DNA of 64,000 nt from Marinobacter zhejiangensis (lineage in GTDB: Bacteria; Pseudomonadota; Gammaproteobacteria; Pseudomonadales; Oleiphilaceae): contig NZ_FOUE01000001.1 of assembly GCF_900114775.1 (NCBI RefSeq), positions 310,001 through 374,000 of the forward strand, in the 5' to 3' direction. The translations under genes were made by a program, and so were the position numbers. Positions 17,429 to 26,795 of the stretch are shown here, in pieces. The notes below the pieces were generated by a model. It was not told the DNA's origin. It made no database searches and saw nothing but the letters and a program-made list of their open reading frames with translations. How positions within the stretch are numbered: the first letter of the stretch is position 1; each line of letters starts with the position of its first letter.

Positions 17429-19594
17429 CTAACACGCCTCCAGCGGCGCATAGGCCAGCACCAGCCATTTGGCGCCTTCATCGAAATTGACCTGGATGCG
17501 GGTATGATGCCCGGTACCCTCACAGTTCATCACCACACCTTCGCCAAATTTCGGGTGACGAACCCGCTGACCGAGGCTGAATCCGGCTTGGGCGCTGGAC
17601 TCGCTGGCGAAGAGCCCCTCGTTGGGACGCGCCACCATCGCCGGACGGCTGACCGTGTTACGCAAGCGCACTTCCTGCAGACAATCGGCAGGAATCTCCC
17701 GGACAAACCGGGACAGGGCATGGAACTTTTCCTGGCCGTAGATACGCCGCGATTCAGCGTAAGTAAGCACCAACTTCTTCATCGCCCGGGTAATGCCGAC
17801 ATAGGCCAGACGGCGCTCCTCTTCCATCCGCCCAGGCTCTTCCACTGACATGCTGTGGGGGAACAGGCCCTCCTCCACCCCAGCCAGAAACACCTGCGGA
17901 AACTCCAGGCCCTTGGCGGAGTGGAGGGTCATCAGCTGGACGCTGTCTTCATGGGCTTCCGCCTGGGCCTCACCAGCATCCAGCGCGGCCTGGGCGATGA
18001 ACTCCGCCAGCGGATCAACGCCGTCTTCCACTTCGTAGTCCGAGAGGGCGTTGACCAGTTCCTCAAGGTTTTCAATACGGGCCTGGGCTTTTTCACCCTT
18101 TTCGTTGGCGTGGTAGTCCTTGAGGCCGCTGTCCTCAATGGTCTGTTTCATCAGACCTTGCAGGGTGGCATGCTCGGCCTTGTCTGCCAGCGACTCGATG
18201 ATGTCGATAAAGGCCTGCAAACCGGTCTTGGCTCGCCCCTTGACCTGCCCCGCCTGCAACATCCGCTCGCTGGCCTCCCACAGGGAAATACCCACCTCAC
18301 CTGCATAACTGCGCAGGTCGGCCAGGCTCTTGGCGCCGATCCCCCGCGGCGGCACATTGACTACCCGTTCGAAAGCGGCGTCGTCCCGGCGGTAATGCAC
18401 CAGCCGCAGGTACGCCAGGGCATTACGGATTTCCTGTCGATCGTAGAAGCGCAGTCCACCATAGACTCGATAAGGAATCCCCTGTCGCATCAGCGCCTCT
18501 TCCAGCACCCGGGACTGGGCGTTGGAGCGGTAGAGAATGGCGCACTCGCGACGCAGGTTGCCCTCATTCACCCAGCTTTCAATACTGTCGGCAATGTAGT
18601 TGGCCTCATCCTGCTCGTTGAACGCGGCATAAAGGCTGATGGGTTCCCCTTCGGCGCCGTCGGTCCAGAGCTCCTTGCCGAGCCGGTCCTGGTTGTTGGC
18701 GATGACCGAGTTAGCGGCCTTGAGGATCACTTTGGTGGAGCGGTAATTCTGTTCCAGCCGCACCAGCCGGGCATTGGGAAAGTCCCGCTGGAACTGCTGG
18801 ATATTCTCGATCTTGGCGCCCCGCCAGCCGTAGATGGACTGGTCATCGTCGCCGACGATGGTCATCGGCACCCGGTGGCCAGCCAACACCTGGAGCCAGG
18901 CGTACTGGATGGTATTGGTGTCCTGGAACTCGTCCACCAGAATGTGCTGGAAGCGGCGCTGGTAATGGGTCAGCAGCTCCGGCCGATTCAGCCAAAGCTC
19001 ATGGGAGCGCAGCAGCAGCTCGCCAAAGTCCACCATGCCACCCTGCTGGCACAGGGATTCGTATTGCTGGTAGACCTTCACCATGGTCTCGGTGAAATGG
19101 TCACCGGGATTGACCTGGATGTAGCCCGCCCGCAGGCCTTCGTCTTTCTGACCGTTGATAAACCACTGCACCTGCTTGGGCGGCCAGCGGGTTTCATCGA
19201 TCTGCTGCTCCCGCATCACCCGTTTCACCAGCCGCAACTGGTCGTCGCTGTCGAGGACCTGGAAGTTCTCCGGCAACCCGGCGTCCTGCCAGTGGGCGCG
19301 CAGCAGGCGGTGGGCAATGCCGTGAAACGTACCGAACCACAACCCTCGCGCCGGGATCTGCATCATCTGCTCGATGCGGTAACGCATCTCTTTGGCCGCC
19401 TTGTTGGTAAAGGTGACCGCCAGGATTCCAGTGGGCGGCACGCCATCCACCTGCATCAACCACGCAATCCGGTGAACCAGCACCCGGGTCTTACCACTGC
19501 CCGCTCCCGCCAGCACCAGCAGATGATCGTTCTGGGCGGTCACCGCCTCACGCTGGGCGTCGTTGAGGGAATCGATAATGTGGGAGACATCCAT
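17429..19594 (-). CDS. uvrD: DNA helicase II UvrD
   Basis: 721-residue SF1A helicase, the same length class as E. coli UvrD (720). Visible motifs: Q-motif LNDAQREAV, Walker A GAGSGKT (30-36), Walker B ILVDEFQDTN, motif III VGDDDQSIYGWRGA, motif IV QNYRSTK, motif V TLHSAKGLEFPQVF and motif VI YVGITRAM. The C-terminal Tudor-like RNA-polymerase-binding tail is present (RHPKFGEGVVMNCEG...). It acts in nucleotide excision and mismatch repair. The promoter carries a LexA box, so SOS induction is likely. Confidence 0.97.
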   Translation of the reverse strand: MDVSHIIDSLNDAQREAVTAQNDHLLVLAGAGSGKTRVLVHRIAWLMQVDGVPPTGILAVTFTNKAAKEMRYRIEQMMQIPARGLWFGTFHGIAHRLLRAHWQDAGLPENFQVLDSDDQLRLVKRVMREQQIDETRWPPKQVQWFINGQKDEGLRAGYIQVNPGDHFTETMVKVYQQYESLCQQGGMVDFGELLLRSHELWLNRPELLTHYQRRFQHILVDEFQDTNTIQYAWLQVLAGHRVPMTIVGDDDQSIYGWRGAKIENIQQFQRDFPNARLVRLEQNYRSTKVILKAANSVIANNQDRLGKELWTDGAEGEPISLYAAFNEQDEANYIADSIESWVNEGNLRRECAILYRSNAQSRVLEEALMRQGIPYRVYGGLRFYDRQEIRNALAYLRLVHYRRDDAAFERVVNVPPRGIGAKSLADLRSYAGEVGISLWEASERMLQAGQVKGRAKTGLQAFIDIIESLADKAEHATLQGLMKQTIEDSGLKDYHANEKGEKAQARIENLEELVNALSDYEVEDGVDPLAEFIAQAALDAGEAQAEAHEDSVQLMTLHSAKGLEFPQVFLAGVEEGLFPHSMSVEEPGRMEEERRLAYVGITRAMKKLVLTYAESRRIYGQEKFHALSRFVREIPADCLQEVRLRNTVSRPAMVARPNEGLFASESSAQAGFSLGQRVRHPKFGEGVVMNCEGTGHHTRIQVNFDEGAKWLVLAYAPLEAC

Positions 19595-19610
19595 AAGACA
19601 AGACCCGTTA

Positions 19611-19639
19611 CTGGTTAAATGAACAGGTCCGGGATTATA
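19611..19639 (-). promoter_or_regulatory. uvrD promoter with LexA (SOS) box
   Basis: On the minus strand, TATAAT (19639-19634) is followed by CTGTTCATTTAACCAG (19626-19611). This is CTGT-N8-CCAG, one mismatch from the CTGT-N8-ACAG LexA consensus; the E. coli uvrD box also ends in CCAG. The box would cover the first transcribed bases, a good place for repression. Confidence 0.8.
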
Positions 19640-19681
19640 GCAGGAGAATTCTTTGGTTTCCGGTGAGGATTACCGGGGGAC

Positions 19682-21136
19682 TCAGTCCCCCCGTGGAATG
19701 GTTTGCGGCTCCACGAACTCAAACAGTCCCTCAACGCCACCTTCGCGGCCAATCCCGGAGGCTTTCATGCCGCCGAACGGCGCTTCCGGTGTCGGACCGG
19801 TGCCGGTGTTCCAGCCGACATGGCCAAACCGCAGACAGGCCGCCACCCGCTGGGCCCGCTCCGGGTCCCGGGTAAAGACATACGCCGCCAAGCCGAATTC
19901 GGTGTCGTTGCCCAGCGCCACTACTTCCTGCTCACCATCAAAGGCTGCCAGGGGCACAAACGGTCCAAAGGTTTCTTCACGGACACAGTCCATCTCCGCA
20001 GTCACACCCGACACCACCGTCGGCGGATAGAACAGCCCGGCGTTGTCCAGCGTGACGGGGTCAGGGCCCGCTACCAGGGTGCCGCCCTTGGCAAGGGCGT
20101 CACTGACATGGCGGCGCACCTTGTCGAAACCCGCCTGGTTGATCAGCGGTCCGATATCGACACCGTCCGCCATACCATCACCCACCGTCAGCGCATTGAC
20201 CCGCTCCGCCAGCAGGGCTTCGAATCGCGCCAGGGCGCCCCGCTGAACGTAGACCCGGTTGGCACAAACGCAGGTTTGGCCACCGCCACGAAACTTGTTG
20301 GCCATCAGGTGATCGACGGCAGCCTCAAGGTCAGCATCATCAAAGACAATAAAGGGGGCGTTCCCCCCCAGCTCCAGCGACAGCTTCTTGACCTGTGGCG
20401 CGGTCTCCACCAGCAAGCGCCGCCCCACTTCGGTCGAGCCGGTAAATGACAGCATCGGCACGTCCGGGCTGTCACACAGCACCTTGCCGATCACGCTGGC
20501 GGGGCCCATCACCAGGTTGACCATGCCCGGTGGCAGACTGGTGTATTCATCCAACAGGCTAAACAGGGCAATCATGGTGAGCGGGGTTTCGCTGGCTGGT
20601 TTGATCACCGAGGGGCAGCCAGCGGCCAACGCCGCTGACAGTTTCTTGGCAATCATGCCAAGGGGGAAATTCCAGGGGGTGATCAGGCCGACAACACCAA
20701 TGGGCCGATAGTGAACGGTCCAGGAGCAGCCCCGGGGCCGCTCAGCCAGCACATCAGGGGCCAGCGCCGTGATGTGGGCGGCACAATAATCGAAAAATCC
20801 GGCCGCGTAATCCACTTCACCACGGGCTTCCGCCAGCGGTTTGCCGTGTTCGGAGCACAGGATACGGGCGAGCTCGTCGCGGTGGGTCAGCAGCGCCTCG
20901 CGGATTTCCTCAAGCCACTGCTTTCGGATCTCCAGCGGGTAAGGCTGCGCCAGCTTCAGCGCCGAGCACGCGGAACTGATCGCTGCCATAACCTCGCTGG
21001 CACCCATCGCCGCCACCGACGCCAGGGTCTCGCCGTTGGCGGGATTATGGACATCAAAGGTCGGCCCCTCCCCCGCGTCCTGCCACTCACCGTCAATGTA
21101 ACCGGAAACATGCTGCAACAGGGGTGACACAATCAT
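19682..21136 (-). CDS. NAD(P)-dependent succinate-semialdehyde dehydrogenase (GabD-like)
   Basis: 484-residue aldehyde dehydrogenase. It has the cofactor-binding TPWNFPLGMIAKKLSAALAAGC segment, FTGSTEVGR, the catalytic glutamate in LELGGNAPFIVFDDAD and the catalytic cysteine in GGGQTCVCANRVYVQ, plus EETFGPFVP near the C-terminus. The GQTCVCANR active-site context is that of succinate-semialdehyde dehydrogenases (GabD), which convert succinic semialdehyde to succinate. No gabT or gabP lies nearby, so substrate assignment rests on the motif alone; glutarate semialdehyde is an alternative. Confidence 0.85.
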   Translation of the reverse strand: MIVSPLLQHVSGYIDGEWQDAGEGPTFDVHNPANGETLASVAAMGASEVMAAISSACSALKLAQPYPLEIRKQWLEEIREALLTHRDELARILCSEHGKPLAEARGEVDYAAGFFDYCAAHITALAPDVLAERPRGCSWTVHYRPIGVVGLITPWNFPLGMIAKKLSAALAAGCPSVIKPASETPLTMIALFSLLDEYTSLPPGMVNLVMGPASVIGKVLCDSPDVPMLSFTGSTEVGRRLLVETAPQVKKLSLELGGNAPFIVFDDADLEAAVDHLMANKFRGGGQTCVCANRVYVQRGALARFEALLAERVNALTVGDGMADGVDIGPLINQAGFDKVRRHVSDALAKGGTLVAGPDPVTLDNAGLFYPPTVVSGVTAEMDCVREETFGPFVPLAAFDGEQEVVALGNDTEFGLAAYVFTRDPERAQRVAACLRFGHVGWNTGTGPTPEAPFGGMKASGIGREGGVEGLFEFVEPQTIPRGD

Positions 21137-21248
21137 CTCGACCTCGTCCTATCGGCAAATGGGGCGTGCCGGTCCGGAACAGGCCAGGCACTCACCTCAT
21201 CTTGATACCCGCTCCAGCGCTTGTAAAGCCAACCACCGGGCCAGGCGA

Positions 21249-22703
21249 TCAGCGCCCAGGAGTGTAGACCTTGACGTTGCCATAGCCCTCGGCCTTGAGG
21301 TGACCGGCGTGCATGCGACTCATGGAGCCCCGGTCGCAGTACAACAGGTACTGGCGATCCGCGGGCAGCTCAGCGATTTTCTGGTTCAGTTCATAGAACG
21401 GAATGTGCAGCACTTCGTTGTTGGTCAGCGTCAGCGGCGACTGCTCGCTTTCGGACGGGTGTCGGACGTCGATGATGACATCGCCGACACCGGGGGTCGG
21501 CACCAGCTCGACCTCCTCGGGCGTGGTCATGGTGTCCATCAGGCTCGCCACCGGGGTTTCGGTGCGACTGTCGATGGCCTGCTGCAGGACCGCCGGGTTC
21601 ATCTGCTCTTCATCATGGAGAACCCGATCAAGCTTGGCGCGGGTAGCGGGCTTCTGCGAAATCACGCCGCAATATTCCGGCATGGTACGGGCAAAGGGTT
21701 CGGTGCCGATATCCCTGGCGATCTTAATGATGTTCTCCTTGTCCATGGAGATCAGCGGCCGTAACACCACCTGATCACAAGCACGGTCGACCACATTGAG
21801 GTTGGCCAGCGTCTGGCTGGACACCTGCGCCACCGCATCGCCCATCACCAGCCCCATGGTGTTGTTTTCATCGGCAATGGCGGATGCCGCACGCAGCATC
21901 TCACGTTTGAGTACCACGCCCCAGTGACGATGATTTACCGAAGTCATGATCTCGGCGACCACGGCGTCAAACGGCACCGAGATAAACTTGGCATGGTGGG
22001 AGGAGCCATAACGCTGCCAGATGTAATGCACCACCTGCTTGACCCCGACTTCATGGGCGGTGCCCCCGAGGTTGAAGAACAGGAAGTGGGTTCGCAGGCC
22101 CCGACGCATCATCAGGTAGGCTGCCACCGAGGAATCGTACCCGCCGGAAATCAGGGTCATCACCGACTCAATACTCCCCATAGGGTAGCCACCCGCTCCC
22201 CGATGTCGCCGCAGCGCAACCAGAAAATCACCCTGGCGCACCTCAATCCGCACGGTGATGTCGGGAGTCTTCAGGCTCACACCTTTGGCTTCCGAGGCTT
22301 GCAGCAAGGCGCCACCGACAAAGCGCTCCAGTTCGATGGAGGTAAAACTATGGTCCCCCAGGCGCTTCGCCCGCACCACAAAGGTCTTGCCCGCCAGGCT
22401 GGCGGCAAACGCAGCCACCGCTTTCTCTGCCACGTCGTCCATCGAAACCAGCGGGTACACCGCCACTTCCTGGATGGTTGAAATACCCGGTATGCGAACC
22501 AGCTCATCCACCACCTGCCCGGTCAGGCCACGGCCATCGGGCACATCCACCGTAACCCGGTCCCAGGCGCCTTCCACGCTGATATCCGGGTCCAGGCGGA
22601 TCAGGATCTTGCGAATGTTCTGACGCAACTGACGCATTTGCTGCTGGCGGACGGGCTTACTTTTGATGGCCACTTCGGAGGCCGGACGGATCTGGAATTT
22701 CAT
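21249..22703 (-). CDS. thiI: tRNA 4-thiouridine synthetase / sulfurtransferase ThiI
   Basis: 484 residues, full length with the C-terminal rhodanese domain. Order: ferredoxin-like and THUMP region (1-170), adenylating PP-loop SGGYDS (186-191), catalytic-pair cysteine Cys345 in PEYCGVISQKP, and rhodanese persulfide cysteine Cys456 in LLYCDRGSMS. It transfers sulfur for s4U8 in tRNA and, in enterobacteria, for the thiazole of thiamine. The long form with rhodanese supports both roles. It is divergent from ppnN. Confidence 0.96.
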   Translation of the reverse strand: MKFQIRPASEVAIKSKPVRQQQMRQLRQNIRKILIRLDPDISVEGAWDRVTVDVPDGRGLTGQVVDELVRIPGISTIQEVAVYPLVSMDDVAEKAVAAFAASLAGKTFVVRAKRLGDHSFTSIELERFVGGALLQASEAKGVSLKTPDITVRIEVRQGDFLVALRRHRGAGGYPMGSIESVMTLISGGYDSSVAAYLMMRRGLRTHFLFFNLGGTAHEVGVKQVVHYIWQRYGSSHHAKFISVPFDAVVAEIMTSVNHRHWGVVLKREMLRAASAIADENNTMGLVMGDAVAQVSSQTLANLNVVDRACDQVVLRPLISMDKENIIKIARDIGTEPFARTMPEYCGVISQKPATRAKLDRVLHDEEQMNPAVLQQAIDSRTETPVASLMDTMTTPEEVELVPTPGVGDVIIDVRHPSESEQSPLTLTNNEVLHIPFYELNQKIAELPADRQYLLYCDRGSMSRMHAGHLKAEGYGNVKVYTPGR

Positions 22704-22887
22704 AGTGGAAACCGACTGTAGACTGACTGGCGGGTGGTTAAGGCGTTATCGGGACCTCGTCCCGGCGTCTCCATAGTTTAACCCGATCGGCAACCGCCAC
22801 AAAATTGCGTGGTCGCGACGCACGAGTGAAATGGGCTAAGGTTAAGCTGTACGGGAAGCTGTTTGCCCGCTCCAAAAAGGATGATCT

Positions 22888-24273
22888 ATGAACGAAACCC
22901 GAATCAATGCACTCGTTTCCCCGGAAGGCAGCCTCGAAGTACTTTCCAAACACGAGGTAGATCTGCTCAAGGATACGAGTGAAGGCGGCCTGTATCGACT
23001 CTTTCGCCAGTGCGCCCTGGCGGTCCTGAACACCGGCATCGAAACCGACGACTGTAAGGCGCTGATGGAAAGCCACGCCGATTTTGATGTGCGCCTGATC
23101 CCCCAGCCGCGGGGGCTCAAGCTGGAGCTGATCAACGCCCCCGCCCACGCCTTTGTCGATGGGCAAATGCTCCGGGCCAACCGGGAGCACCTGTTCTCAG
23201 TGCTGCGGGATATTCTTTACACCAGCTCCATTCCACTGACCGCCGAGGGCTTCCGCCGCGACGATCCGGAGGACATTACCAACCTCATCTTCCACATCCT
23301 CCGTAACGCTGGCGTCCTGCAGGCCGGCCGCCAGCCAGATACCATCGTATGCTGGGGTGGCCACTCCATTAATCGCGACGAATACGATTACAGTAAAGTG
23401 GTTGGCCACGAACTCGGCCTGCGGGGCCTCAGCATCTGCACCGGTTGCGGCCCGGGCGCCATGAAAGGGCCGATGAAAGGGGCCACCATCGGCCACGCCA
23501 AGCAACGGGTAAAAGATGGCCGCTACATCGGCATTACCGAGCCTGCGATCATCGGCGCCGAAGCCCCCAACCCCATCGTCAATGAACTGGTGATCATGCC
23601 TGACATTGAAAAACGCCTGGAAGCGTTTGTCCGCACTGGGCATGGGGTCATCGTCTTCCCTGGTGGCGTAGGTACCGCCGAAGAAATCCTCTACCTGCTG
23701 GGCATCCTGTTGCACCCGGACAATCGCAACCTGCCGTTCCCGGTTGTGTTCACCGGCCGTCAGGAGAATGCCGAATACTTCGAGATGATCGACCGTTTCA
23801 TTCGCAAGGCGCTGGGCGAAGAAGCCGCCAGCAAGTATGAAATCATCATCGACGACCCGATCCGGGTCGCACAAACCATGAAAAGCGGGATCGAAGAGGT
23901 AATCGCGTTCCGTCGCGCCATGCAGGACGCGTACTACTTCAACTGGATGCTGAATATTGATCCGGTTTTCCAGATGCCGTTTGAACCCACACACGAATCC
24001 ATGCGGGCACTGGCACTGCACCGGGAACAGCCGGTCCACCTGATTGCCGCCAACCTGCGGAAGGCCTTCAGTGGCATTGTTGCCGGAAACGTCAAAGAAC
24101 AGGGAATTCGCCAGATTCAGCAGAAGGGGCCGTTTGAAATTGCGGGAGACCCTGAGTTGCTGGCACCGCTGGAGGAGATGCTGGAAGCGTTTGTTAAGCA
24201 GAACCGGATGAAACTTCCGGGCGCTATTGCCTACTCACCGAGCTACCGGATCGTGCGCGGCGCGGCAGCCTGA
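22888..24273 (+). CDS. ppnN: Pyrimidine/purine nucleotide 5'-monophosphate nucleosidase PpnN (YgdH)
   Basis: 461 residues (E. coli PpnN 454). The central LOG/Rossmann domain carries CWGGHSINRDEYDYSKVVGHELG, TGCGPGAMKGPMKGA and the nucleotide-site motif FPGGVGTAEEILYLLG; the N- and C-terminal flanking domains characteristic of PpnN are both present. The enzyme splits nucleotide monophosphates into base and ribose-5-phosphate and is activated by (p)ppGpp in E. coli. AAAAGGATG before ATG 22888 is the ribosome site. Confidence 0.93.
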   Translation: MNETRINALVSPEGSLEVLSKHEVDLLKDTSEGGLYRLFRQCALAVLNTGIETDDCKALMESHADFDVRLIPQPRGLKLELINAPAHAFVDGQMLRANREHLFSVLRDILYTSSIPLTAEGFRRDDPEDITNLIFHILRNAGVLQAGRQPDTIVCWGGHSINRDEYDYSKVVGHELGLRGLSICTGCGPGAMKGPMKGATIGHAKQRVKDGRYIGITEPAIIGAEAPNPIVNELVIMPDIEKRLEAFVRTGHGVIVFPGGVGTAEEILYLLGILLHPDNRNLPFPVVFTGRQENAEYFEMIDRFIRKALGEEAASKYEIIIDDPIRVAQTMKSGIEEVIAFRRAMQDAYYFNWMLNIDPVFQMPFEPTHESMRALALHREQPVHLIAANLRKAFSGIVAGNVKEQGIRQIQQKGPFEIAGDPELLAPLEEMLEAFVKQNRMKLPGAIAYSPSYRIVRGAAA

Positions 24274-24278
24274 GTGAC

Positions 24279-24303
24279 GAAGCAGCCCGGTGAGGGCTGC
24301 TTC
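24279..24303. terminator. Hairpin between convergent ppnN and cytochrome c genes
   Basis: Ten-base-pair perfect stem (GAAGCAGCCC-GGTGA-GGGCTGCTTC). There is no strong T-run on either side. Position between two convergent stops suggests a shared terminator. Confidence 0.55.
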
Positions 24304-24311
24304 AATCCGCA

Positions 24312-24641
24312 TCAACCGCCGGCAGGCAGGCTGGCGTAGTAGGCCGCCAGGTTGGCGATGTCATCATCACTCAGGGCCGCGGCCTGAGCCTGCATGATGA
24401 CCGCGTTACCACCATTACGCTCTTTGGCACGGTAAGCGTTCAGGGCGTTGACCAGGTAGGTTTCGTTCTGGCCAGCCAGGTTCGGATACATTGGAATCAT
24501 GGCTACGCCGTTCTGGCCATGGCAGGCCGCGCAGACTGCTGCCTTGGCCAGAACGGCGTCGGCATCACCCGCCGCACTCACTGCGGGCATCGCTGCAGCC
24601 AGGGCAAACACTCCGGCAACCGTTACATTCTTCAGGTTCAT
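24312..24641 (-). CDS. Small periplasmic c-type cytochrome (c4/c553-like)
   Basis: 109-residue precursor with a signal peptide cut after VSA near residue 23. The single haem site is CAACH (Cys37, Cys40, His41), with the [22 protein letters not shown] helix and a distal methionine in [25 protein letters not shown]. This is the pattern of one c4-type half domain. It likely carries electrons to a terminal oxidase in the periplasm. No partner gene is adjacent. Confidence 0.88.
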   Translation of the reverse strand: MNLKNVTVAGVFALAAAMPAVSAAGDADAVLAKAAVCAACHGQNGVAMIPMYPNLAGQNETYLVNALNAYRAKERNGGNAVIMQAQAAALSDDDIANLAAYYASLPAGG

Positions 24642-24882
24642 GGACTTTCCCTCTCATTAATTATTGACCGGCCAACGGACAACCGAACCATTGTCGAATC
24701 AAGCCCTTGGCGGGCGGAGTTATAACATAGCCCCTGCCCCGCTCAAATGCGATAGGTCAAGATACGACTTTGGCACAAGCAGGCCAGGGCAAGCGTCCAT
24801 TCCAGGGCCAGAGTGTGGCACACTGCGGACATTCCCAAACGACAACAACCATGGGTGCACCTACACCCCGGAGACCTTCAGC

Positions 24883-25986
24883 ATGCCCATTCAGGTACAC
24901 GAGCTTGCCTGCCAGCAAGGGGTGATCGGCCAGATCACCCTGGATTCCCAGGCGTCCCTCAATGCCCTCAGCGAAGACATGATCGACGCCATGCAGGCAG
25001 CCCTGGATCGGTGGCAGGATGACGACCGGATTTGCCTGGTGGTGGTGGACGCCGCCGGTGACCGTGCCTTCTGCGCTGGAGGGGACATTGTTACGCTGTA
25101 CCAAAGTATGACCGGCCAGGCCGACCCGGAAGCCCCCCGACGCTTCTTCAGTAAGGAATACCAGCTGCTGTACCACCTCCACCGTTTTCCAAAACCGGTG
25201 ATTGGCTGGGCTCAGCGTGTAGTCATGGGTGGCGGGATGGGGCTGCTCTCGGCCTGTCGCTACCGTCTGGTAACCCCGGACCTGATTATGGCCATGCCGG
25301 AAATCACCATCGGTCTGTTCCCGGATGTCGGTGCCAGCTGGTTTCTCAACCGCTTGCCGGCGGGCCTGGGCCTGTTCCTCGGGCTCACCGGCGCCCGTCT
25401 GAATGCCAGCGATGCCCTGCGGGTCGGGCTGGCCGACATGGCCGTGCATCAGGATGGCAAGGCCGCTTTCCTTGACCAGCTTCAGAGCCAGAGCTGGACC
25501 GGCTCGGTCGCTGCCGATGATAACCGGCTCTACCGACTGCTGAATCAACTGGATGTTCCGGCCCCGGAACAACTCCCCACCAGTGAATTGGCGAGCTGCG
25601 AGCAGACCATCGCCCATCTGTGCCGTCGTGGCTCACTCCAGGAAGTGGTCGGTCGCCTGCTGTCTCACCCGGAAGGCAACGACTGGTGGCAAAGCTGCAT
25701 CAGTAACCTTCGCGCCGGCTGCCCGGTCACCGCCTGCCTGGTATCAGAGCAGCTCAAACGGGGTCAACAGATGGCACTGAAAGATATCTTTGAAATGGAA
25801 CTGGCCATGGCACTGGAGTGCACCCGGCGCCCTGACCTGCGGGAAGGTGTAAGAGCCCTCATGATTGACCGGGACCAGACACCAGCCTGGACCTACAGCC
25901 GCGTTGAAGCAGTGCCCCGGGAAGTGATCGACGCCCACTTCATTCCAGACTGGACGCCGGACAATTCACCCATTGAGCAGCGCTGA
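24883..25986 (+). CDS. Enoyl-CoA hydratase/isomerase family protein, 3-hydroxyisobutyryl-CoA hydrolase-like
   Basis: 367 residues, longer than true enoyl-CoA hydratases (about 260) and typical of 3-hydroxyisobutyryl-CoA hydrolases. Oxyanion-hole motifs are RAFCAGGDIV and VMGGGMGLL; the class signature PEITIGLFPDVGASWFLNRLP follows, and an extra C-terminal helical part ends with RDQTPAW. The hydrolase acts in valine breakdown. No other valine-degradation gene adjoins. ATG 24883 follows CCGGAG; the long upstream open frame overlaps the divergent cytochrome promoter and is not believed. Confidence 0.82.
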   Translation: MPIQVHELACQQGVIGQITLDSQASLNALSEDMIDAMQAALDRWQDDDRICLVVVDAAGDRAFCAGGDIVTLYQSMTGQADPEAPRRFFSKEYQLLYHLHRFPKPVIGWAQRVVMGGGMGLLSACRYRLVTPDLIMAMPEITIGLFPDVGASWFLNRLPAGLGLFLGLTGARLNASDALRVGLADMAVHQDGKAAFLDQLQSQSWTGSVAADDNRLYRLLNQLDVPAPEQLPTSELASCEQTIAHLCRRGSLQEVVGRLLSHPEGNDWWQSCISNLRAGCPVTACLVSEQLKRGQQMALKDIFEMELAMALECTRRPDLREGVRALMIDRDQTPAWTYSRVEAVPREVIDAHFIPDWTPDNSPIEQR

Positions 25987-25992
25987 CCCCGG

Positions 25993-26691
25993 TCAGCTCT
26001 CGGCTCCGGCCTGAAGCAGCAGCATCTGCAGGTCGTCGTTATGGCTAGCCCGCGCCAGGTCCAGGGCGGTGGTGCCGTTCGGCGCCCGATAGTTGACGTC
26101 TGCGCCGGCGGCCAACACCACTTCCGCCGTCAGCAAATCTCCGGCAGCGACCAGGTGCATCAGCAGCGAGCGCCCGTCCTGACTGACATTGACATTACCC
26201 CCCGCCGCCAGCAACACCTTCACCACCGACAACTGGCCGGCACGGGCCGCTCCCAGCACCGGCGTGGTGCCGTCATCCGCTTGCGCATTGACATCGGCGC
26301 CGGCGGAAAGCAGCAGCTGCACCATCCTTCGGTCTCCGGCACCGGCTGCCCTCATCAGCGGTGTGAAGCCATCACTACCCGCTAGATCCACCGCCGCTCC
26401 GCGACTGAGCAGGTACCAGGCAATCTCACGATCGCCCCGGGCTACCGCCAGCGCCAGCGGCGTGCCGTGTTCAGTCAGAGTATTTATCGCCGCGCCCTGC
26501 TCCACCAGGCTTTGCACCTGGCCCTGATCGCTGCTGGCGACTGCTGCCATGAGGGGCGTGTCTGCCACCGAAGCGGCACCGTGGGTCAGATTGGCAGGCG
26601 CGGGCTGGCTGCTACAGCCGGTTTGACTGACAAGCCCGATAGCGAGAACAAAGAAAGCGAGGAAACCGATGGCATATCCTTTAGCCGGCAT
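25993..26691 (-). CDS. Ankyrin-repeat lipoprotein
   Basis: 232 residues. An N-terminal hydrophobic segment (about 5-22) ends in QTGCSS, a plausible though imperfect lipobox (Cys26). About five ankyrin repeats follow from residue 45, recognisable by repeated TPLMAAV, TPLALAVARGDREIAWYLLSRGA, TPLMRAAGAGDRRMVQLLLSAGADVN, TPVLGAARAGQLSVVKVLLAAGGNVN and TALDLARASHND. It is probably anchored in the periplasmic face of a membrane and used for protein binding; the partner is unknown. Start at ATG 26691; the much longer upstream frame lacks domain content. Confidence 0.82.
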   Translation of the reverse strand: MPAKGYAIGFLAFFVLAIGLVSQTGCSSQPAPANLTHGAASVADTPLMAAVASSDQGQVQSLVEQGAAINTLTEHGTPLALAVARGDREIAWYLLSRGAAVDLAGSDGFTPLMRAAGAGDRRMVQLLLSAGADVNAQADDGTTPVLGAARAGQLSVVKVLLAAGGNVNVSQDGRSLLMHLVAAGDLLTAEVVLAAGADVNYRAPNGTTALDLARASHNDDLQMLLLQAGAES

Positions 26692-26795
26692 GGTGTAAGC
26701 GTCTCTGTCGATAGGTTTCAGAAGGCGTGCGTTGTTATTATTCCTTGAAAGCCTCTTCGGGCTCCTGGCGCATTCTGATCCGTTAGCAACGACAA

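Noticed and set aside
17855..19618. Open frame of 587 codons on the plus strand opposite uvrD
   Set aside because: It lies exactly over uvrD in the antisense direction, has no family pattern, and shows the composition expected from the complement of GC-rich coding sequence.
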